Below are positions 59,947 to 64,000 of a stretch of 64,000 bases of DNA, one piece after another. The notes below the pieces were generated by a model that ran no database searches, was not told where the DNA came from, and saw only the letters and a list, made by a program, of their open reading frames with translations. Made by a program: the position numbers and the translations under genes. The stretch covers positions 186,001-250,000 of the forward strand of contig NZ_CP046919.1 of the NCBI RefSeq assembly GCF_011387195.1, written 5' to 3'. The stretch comes from Streptococcus ruminicola (GTDB taxonomy: Bacteria; Bacillota; Bacilli; Lactobacillales; Streptococcaceae). How positions within the stretch are numbered: position 1 is the first letter of the stretch; each line of letters begins with the position of its first letter.

Positions 59947-61203
59947 ATGAGCTATATTGTAGCTAGAATGGAAAAATACAAGTCTAGTCAATTAAGTGGT
60001 ATTTATAATCATAATGAACGTGTTTTTAAAAATCACTCTAACAAAGATATCGACCCAAGTCGTTCTCACCTTAACTATGAACTAACCAATCGTGACAGAA
60101 CTCAAACTTACCATAAACAAATAAAGGAGCATATTAATGAAAATCGCATATCTAGTCGTGGAATTCGTAAAGATGCTGTACTATGTAACGAATGGGTTAT
60201 TACATCAGATAAAACGTTTTTTGAGTCGCTAGACCAGGAACAAACTAAAAAATTCTTTGAAAGTGCTAAAAACTACTTTGCTGAAAAATATGGAGAAGCT
60301 AACATTGCCTATGCTAGTGTACATCTTGATGAAAGTACACCACACATGCATTTGGGAATTGTACCAATGAAAGATGGTAAATTAAGCTCCAAAGCACTTT
60401 TTGGAAGCCGAGAAAAATTAAGAGAAATTCAAGATGAACTACCCAAATACCTTAATAAACAGGGGTACCATTTGCAACGTGGTGAGGTAGATAGTAAGAA
60501 AAAGCATCTAAAAACGGAAGAATTTAAAGAAAAACAAAAAATACTAAAAATGGCTGACAAAGCCATTGATAAGAAAAACAGCGAAATTGACAACGCTAAA
60601 AGTCAATTAAATAACCTACAAAATGATATTGATAATAAAAAACAAGTTCTTTCAGAACTTGAAAACAAAGAATGGGAAACCGTCGGAACTATTGAAAAAT
60701 ACGAAAAAGAAATCAAGGAACTTTCAGATTTAAAAATAGACTTAACTGAACTTGATAACTTTAACATTGATAATCTACAAAAAAATAATCTAATCAAACG
60801 AACATTTGACGGTAAATTAAAAATGGATAAAGAAACATTCGAAAAACTCTATCATACCGCAAAGAAGAATATATCAGATAACACTAAATTAAAACAAGAA
60901 TTAAATAAACTCCAATCAGAAAACAATCAACTATCACGAAACTTATTGTCTTATCGTAAGACAAGCGATGAGAACTTAATATTAAAACAGGAAAATCGGC
61001 AGTTAAAAGACAAAGTCAAAACTTTAGATAGTCAAGTAACGCTATTAAACAAAAAAGTGGCTATTTGGAGAGAGAAAGCAAAAGAATTTATGCCAAAGCC
61101 AGTTTTCCAAAACACACTTTCACTTGTCAATAGCTTAAGTCCAATAGGGTTAGCCAAGACAGTTGTTAGACAAGTTAAAAATCTTGTCGACAAAAATAGC
61201 TAG
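59947..61203 (+). CDS. MobV (Mob_Pre) relaxase
   Basis: A 418-residue relaxase of the pMV158 MobM type. The N-terminal catalytic domain contains HNERVFKNHSNKDIDPSRSHLNYEL, RKDAVLCNEWVITSD, and the HUH-like metal motif HLDESTPHMHLG. Residues 200-370 are coiled coil, as in MobM. It nicks oriT and pilots the strand through a helper conjugation system. A pMV158-like oriT lies just upstream. GAGAAAGGAG precedes the ATG. Confidence 0.94.
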   Translation: MSYIVARMEKYKSSQLSGIYNHNERVFKNHSNKDIDPSRSHLNYELTNRDRTQTYHKQIKEHINENRISSRGIRKDAVLCNEWVITSDKTFFESLDQEQTKKFFESAKNYFAEKYGEANIAYASVHLDESTPHMHLGIVPMKDGKLSSKALFGSREKLREIQDELPKYLNKQGYHLQRGEVDSKKKHLKTEEFKEKQKILKMADKAIDKKNSEIDNAKSQLNNLQNDIDNKKQVLSELENKEWETVGTIEKYEKEIKELSDLKIDLTELDNFNIDNLQKNNLIKRTFDGKLKMDKETFEKLYHTAKKNISDNTKLKQELNKLQSENNQLSRNLLSYRKTSDENLILKQENRQLKDKVKTLDSQVTLLNKKVAIWREKAKEFMPKPVFQNTLSLVNSLSPIGLAKTVVRQVKNLVDKNS

Positions 61204-61225
61204 TATCACTTTTATGCCGTGAAAG

Positions 61226-61337
61226 CTACTTGATAGCAAGCCATGCGATTTAGACTAAATTTGACGAGTTGTCAGACTGAAGAGCTGACAACCGACAAAT
61301 TAGAAAAAAATAGCATGGGTTACTTGCTGTCAAGTAG
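61226..61337. other. Large nested inverted repeat (candidate single-strand origin or RNA)
   Basis: CTACTTGATAGCAAG-CCATGC (61226-61246) pairs with 61313-61337, with a 4-base bulge and one wobble. Inside are AATTTG/CAAATT (61258-61263 with 61296-61301) and GTTGTCAG/CTGACAAC (61268-61275 with 61285-61292). The layout fits the extended imperfect stems of plasmid single-strand origins, but sequence identity to known types is not established. Confidence 0.55.
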
Positions 61338-61375
61338 ACCATGGAATAAATTAAAAAAATCAAGGAGCAAAGAAA

Positions 61376-61915
61376 ATGACAGAAAAAGCCTTTTATTACT
61401 TTCATCATGACTTATCAAAAAAGGATAAAGGAGGAATTGAGCCAATATACACTGGGAAAAATCTCTTAAATTTATTATGGTGGACTTTTATTCACACAGA
61501 TTATAGTAATTATGTTGATATTGAATCTGATGTTCAAGATGATGTCACTAAAGCTGTTAGGGAAACAAAAGAATTTAAAGATTTTTATGAAAGTGAATTA
61601 CAACTTCGTTGCATAAAACAGGAACTAAAAAATTATAATATCCATTTTGCTTACGCTACTGATAAAGAATTAGAAAGATATAATGCAGAATTTGGATATG
61701 AAACATCTGAAGAACATAAAGGAAAAATGCTAATTGGAATTGCACCTACGGACGAAGAAAACTATGTCAGAGGTTATTTGAAATTCATTGAAGATATTTC
61801 AAATGATGATACTCGTTTTGGAATATATCACAGACTCATTAAATCTGAAAAGACCATGCTTCCAATTGAGCGAATTAATTATATAAAAAAATTGACTAAA
61901 AAGAATTTGAAATGA
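61376..61915 (+). CDS. IME cargo protein, unknown function
   Basis: A 179-residue acidic soluble protein (MTEKAFYYFHHDLSKKDKGGIEPIYTGKNLLNLLWWTFIHTD...). No recognised domain, signal or metal site. It is the only gene downstream of the relaxase and thus the element's cargo. AAGGAG precedes the ATG. Its lower GC than the chromosomal genes fits horizontal origin. Confidence 0.7.
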   Translation: MTEKAFYYFHHDLSKKDKGGIEPIYTGKNLLNLLWWTFIHTDYSNYVDIESDVQDDVTKAVRETKEFKDFYESELQLRCIKQELKNYNIHFAYATDKELERYNAEFGYETSEEHKGKMLIGIAPTDEENYVRGYLKFIEDISNDDTRFGIYHRLIKSEKTMLPIERINYIKKLTKKNLK

Positions 61916-61927
61916 TATATTGATAAT

Positions 61928-62046
61928 GAGCTAAGACTGAGTTTGAGTTGGTAACAACTCATTCAAAGAGTACTCTTCATGAGTACTAGGTAGAGGTGCT
62001 GCCTCCTGCCCTTGCTCAGGTAAATCCCCGATTGGGTTCTTAGCTC
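61928..62046 (+). ncRNA. Structured RNA candidate at IME right end
   Basis: A 9-bp closing stem GAGCTAAGA (61928-61936)/TCTTAGCTC (62038-62046) encloses hairpins GAGTTG/CAACTC, AGTACTC/GAGTACT, an 8-bp GGTAGAGG/CCTCCTGCC stem with bulge, and a CCC/GGG loop. A rho-independent terminator follows 4 bases later. No frame fits. The family is not recognised. Confidence 0.6.
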
Positions 62047-62050
62047 TTTA

Positions 62051-62078
62051 AAAAGGCTCCTTTTTCAAGGGGCCTTTT
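62051..62078 (+). terminator. Terminator after the structured RNA
   Basis: AAAAGGCTCC/GGGGCCTTTT, a 10-bp stem (one G-U pair) with a terminal TTTT. Confidence 0.75.
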
Positions 62079-62128
62079 ATCATAATAGTATTTTTATAAA
62101 ATAAAAAACGCTCAACATAATTGAGTGA

Positions 62129-62158
62129 AATTTCATTGTTTTATAAGCTCCGAAACTT
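62129..62158. repeat. 30-bp repeat, copy 3 (inverted)
   Basis: Exact reverse complement of 55972-56001, located between the structured RNA terminator and the right arm sites. Confidence 0.85.
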
Positions 62159-62167
62159 AATATTTTT

Positions 62168-62186
62168 GGTACCTTTTTAGTACCGT
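62168..62186. repeat. IME arm-type repeats, right
   Basis: GGTACC (62168-62173) and AGTACCGT (62179-62186), the same motifs as at 54766-54785 near attL. Confidence 0.55.
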
Positions 62187-62287
62187 ATACGTTTATAAAC
62201 ACTTAATATATATATAAATTTTTAAAATTAAAATCCGTTAAAGCCTTATTTTAAAAGGTATTTGCTAATATCTTATATAATGTTTGG
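62187..62287. other. AT-rich IME right end, no gene seen
   Basis: About 100 bases of AT-rich sequence between the arm repeats and attR; I see no frame or structure. Confidence 0.6.
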
Positions 62288-62309
62288 AAAATACGGTTTC
62301 ACAAAATAA
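62288..62309. repeat. IME attR core
   Basis: Exact copy of the last 22 bp of rpmE (54672-54693), marking the right boundary of the element. Confidence 0.9.
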
Positions 62310-62333
62310 GAAATTGTATTTATTACAAGAAGT

Positions 62334-62358
62334 CATTTCGAGCAATCGAAATGGCTTT
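62334..62358 (+). terminator. Original rpmE terminator, displaced
   Basis: CATTTCGA/TCGAAATG hairpin followed by GGCTTTTTG, now 7.6 kb from rpmE. Confidence 0.75.
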
Positions 62359-62384
62359 TTGTTTTTCCGTAAATAGGTCAACAA

Positions 62385-62406
62385 AAAAAGAGCTTACGCT
62401 CTTTTT
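62385..62406 (-). terminator. Glucosaminidase gene terminator
   Basis: AAAAAGAGC/GCTCTTTTT hairpin plus T-run on the minus strand, overlapping the stop codon. Confidence 0.75.
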
Positions 62407-63163
62407 ATCTAATATAAGCTAACCAAGCTTCGTCTTCCGCTAGAATATCTGAACTAGTGTATGAACCGCGGTATTTGTTCCAAACGTGGTTCGGATTAAC
62501 GGTTTCAGTAGCTTGATTGGTTTGTTGAGTTTGGTTATCTTGTTCGGTAGTTTCTTGAGCTTCATCGGTTACCAACGGCTCATCGTAGCTTGTTAAGCCG
62601 TATTGCTCAATTAAGGCATTTAACTTATCAGCGTAAGCAGTATCTGTGGCATAACGACCAGTCAGAGCTGCTGTGGCATCTTGATAGGAAGAGGTATTTG
62701 ACTTCCAAGTATCCGCATAAAGATTCCAACTTAATAAATTAGCATAGTCATTGAGCGAATCTGCTAAGCTGTTGTATGAGCGAAAGGCTTGATCAATCTC
62801 ATAAGTGTTTCCACTGCCATCATCTTCCCAAGTCTGCATGACGACTGAATTACCATTATAAGCCCCTTTTACTCCAAAGAAATTATAATAAGGTTCTTGG
62901 CTAAGTGCTGATTGGCCACTACTTGATTCTAAAACAGCTTGAGCAATCATCACTGAAGCATAAAGGTTTCTTTCTTGACCAATTTGTCGAGCTGTTTCGC
63001 CAATACTTGTAATAAAATCAGCTGTCGCTGTTGGGGAAACTTGTCCTGATTCAGCAATAACAGCGTGAGCTGCATGTCTGAAAGTGAGGTTAATTCCCAA
63101 TGTTATACAAGTAACTAAGGTCGAACAAGCTAAAAAGAATTTTGTCACTTGCTTGTCTTTCAC
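62405..63163 (-). CDS. Secreted glucosaminidase-domain peptidoglycan hydrolase
   Basis: A 252-residue exported protein. A signal peptide (basic KDKQVTK, hydrophobic FFLACSTLVTCITLGINLTF) is cleaved probably near AHA. Residues 50-190 are a GH73-type N-acetylglucosaminidase domain (RNLYASVMIAQAVLESSSGQSALSQEPYYNFFGVKGAYNGNSV; catalytic Glu in AVLESSSG). A Gln/Thr-rich linker follows, with a short C-terminal segment. It trims peptidoglycan during growth or separation. It has its own terminator. Confidence 0.9.
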   Translation of the reverse strand: MKDKQVTKFFLACSTLVTCITLGINLTFRHAAHAVIAESGQVSPTATADFITSIGETARQIGQERNLYASVMIAQAVLESSSGQSALSQEPYYNFFGVKGAYNGNSVVMQTWEDDGSGNTYEIDQAFRSYNSLADSLNDYANLLSWNLYADTWKSNTSSYQDATAALTGRYATDTAYADKLNALIEQYGLTSYDEPLVTDEAQETTEQDNQTQQTNQATETVNPNHVWNKYRGSYTSSDILAEDEAWLAYIR

Positions 63164-63278
63164 GTGGCCTCCTAAAATGTAAGTGCTATCTTAACCCATT
63201 ATAGCAAAGTTTTCATAAGCTGGCAACGCGAGTTCCTGCTCTCAAAAATCAGCTTTTTACCACTTTCCTTAAAAAGAA

Positions 63279-63306
63279 AAGGCTTGAATCATTTGATTCA
63301 AACCTT
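63279..63306 (-). terminator. adcA terminator
   Basis: A 12-bp hairpin around GGTTTGAATC/GATTCAAGCC with flanking AA/TT, then TTTCTTTTT on the minus strand. Confidence 0.75.
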
Positions 63307-63314
63307 TAGTTATT

Positions 63315-64000
63315 TTAGTGAGCAACAAGGTGTTGGGCAATTTCTTGACCAGATTCTTTAGCTGGGAAGTAAGTTGGCCAATGTTCCATTTCTTTTAGAA
63401 TTTCGTCTTGGCTACTGTTACCCCAGAAGAGATGGAAGTGTTCAACGTCTGTTGATGTGATATTATGGTCGCTGAATTGAATGTATTTGAATTCGCCAGC
63501 ATCTTTGTCATCTGTTTCAAACAAATAACGAACACTACGGTTACCTTTCTTGTATTTCAAAATTTTGTGACCAACGTATTTGTAAGTGTAGGTATGTTTT
63601 TCACCATTTTGAACAAAAGTAACTTTGTTTTTCTTACCATCAATGATGATTTGTTCAACGTCCGTTTGGTAACCTTTTGTGTAATAGTCTTTTACTTCTT
63701 GAGCAGTTTGTTCACCTTTTGAAGCTTTGGCTTTATAATCCCAGACAGGATCAAGTGTACCATCAAGAAGGTATGGGTAAGCAGATTGCCATTTTCCTGT
63801 CCAATCACTTAATTTACGATCAGTAACGTCTTTATCTTTGAAATAGCCGTGCTGAACAGTTTTGGTGTCATCTGTTTCAGCTTTGATTTCTTTACCTTTG
63901 ACGTCAGTTGTCAATTTCAAAGCTTTCAGATTTTCTTTCATGACTGAGAAGTAATCTTCGCCAGCTTTGATTTGTTTGTTAGTTAAGCTTTCTAGCGGAT
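63315..64000 (-). CDS. adcA: AdcA zinc-binding lipoprotein, C-terminal part
   Basis: Open to the right edge; only the 3' 228 codons are seen. The visible part is the ZinT-like C-terminal domain of AdcA: LSDWTGKWQSAYPYLLDGTLDPVWDYKAK, then YIQFSDHN and HFHLFWGNSSQ with metal-binding His, ending GQEIAQHLVAH. AdcA delivers zinc to the AdcBC transporter. The N-terminal ZnuA-like domain and signal lie outside the window. Confidence 0.9.
   Translation of the reverse strand, partial: PLESLTNKQIKAGEDYFSVMKENLKALKLTTDVKGKEIKAETDDTKTVQHGYFKDKDVTDRKLSDWTGKWQSAYPYLLDGTLDPVWDYKAKASKGEQTAQEVKDYYTKGYQTDVEQIIIDGKKNKVTFVQNGEKHTYTYKYVGHKILKYKKGNRSVRYLFETDDKDAGEFKYIQFSDHNITSTDVEHFHLFWGNSSQDEILKEMEHWPTYFPAKESGQEIAQHLVAH

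Noticed and set aside
59800..59991. Leftward frame over oriT
   Set aside because: Antisense to the oriT and start of the relaxase gene, no supporting signals.

Overview
This 64 kb window is a chromosomal segment of a low-GC Firmicute, almost certainly a Streptococcus. The gyrB-ezrA-rodA and rplS-tRNA-Arg arrangements, the Add, NrnA and AdcA proteins and both mobile elements look streptococcal. A Streptococcus bovis/equinus-group host is plausible but inferred. The core chromosome is punctuated by two integrated elements whose ends can be read directly from flanking repeats.

Layout. (1) 1-6035: the edge of a leftward T-box-like leader, then ezrA, gyrB, a HAD hydrolase and rodA, all on the minus strand. 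(2) 6270-45964: a complete HK97-like siphovirus prophage of about 39.7 kb in the 3' end of a tRNA-Arg(CCU) gene. Its 17-bp att core occurs at 6270-6286 and at 45948-45964. From right to left it carries the plus-strand lysogeny genes (repressor, ImmA-like protease, membrane protein, integrase), then on the minus strand a Cro-like protein, early genes, replication (Gp157, RuvC-like nuclease, helicase, RecA-like ATPase, SSB-like protein, primase, VapE helicase, iteron origin), regulation (DUF1492), packaging (HNH, TerS, TerL), head, tail, lysis and a small accessory operon next to attL. (3) 45948-54693: tRNA-Arg, rplS, a CLC-F-type channel, chorismate mutase, a TVP38 protein, sufB, flavodoxin, adenosine deaminase, Fe-alcohol dehydrogenase, nrnA and rpmE. 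(4) 54694-62309: a 7.6-kb integrative mobilizable element (IME) fused to the last 22 bp of rpmE, with integrase, repressor, excisionase-like protein, RepA_N protein, an Spx-like protein, a Rep_trans initiator, a MobV relaxase with a pMV158-type oriT, and one cargo gene. (5) 62310-64000: a secreted glucosaminidase and the 3' part of adcA.

How the parts work. The prophage switch is a divergent promoter pair with palindromic operators, one of them inside the end of cro. The structural region is one long leftward operon with many stop/start overlaps and a canonical -1 frameshift (CCCAAAA) for the tail chaperone. Packaging looks cos-type. Two prophage genes look damaged or unusual: the helicase, where a homing endonuclease gene abuts a frameshifted 5' end, and terL, whose conserved N-terminus has no standard start codon. 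The IME appears able to excise, replicate by rolling circle and be mobilized by a helper conjugative element; it has no transfer pore or coupling protein of its own.

Most interesting unexplained items: a roughly 108-nt small RNA candidate beside the endolysin with its own consensus promoter and terminator; a structured RNA candidate with a closing 9-bp stem at the right end of the IME; a perfect 30-bp inverted repeat spanning the IME core; an acceptor/T-arm tRNA-like fold in the prophage; an iteron array near the phage primase; and an Spx-like domain fused to a helical C-terminal region in the IME.
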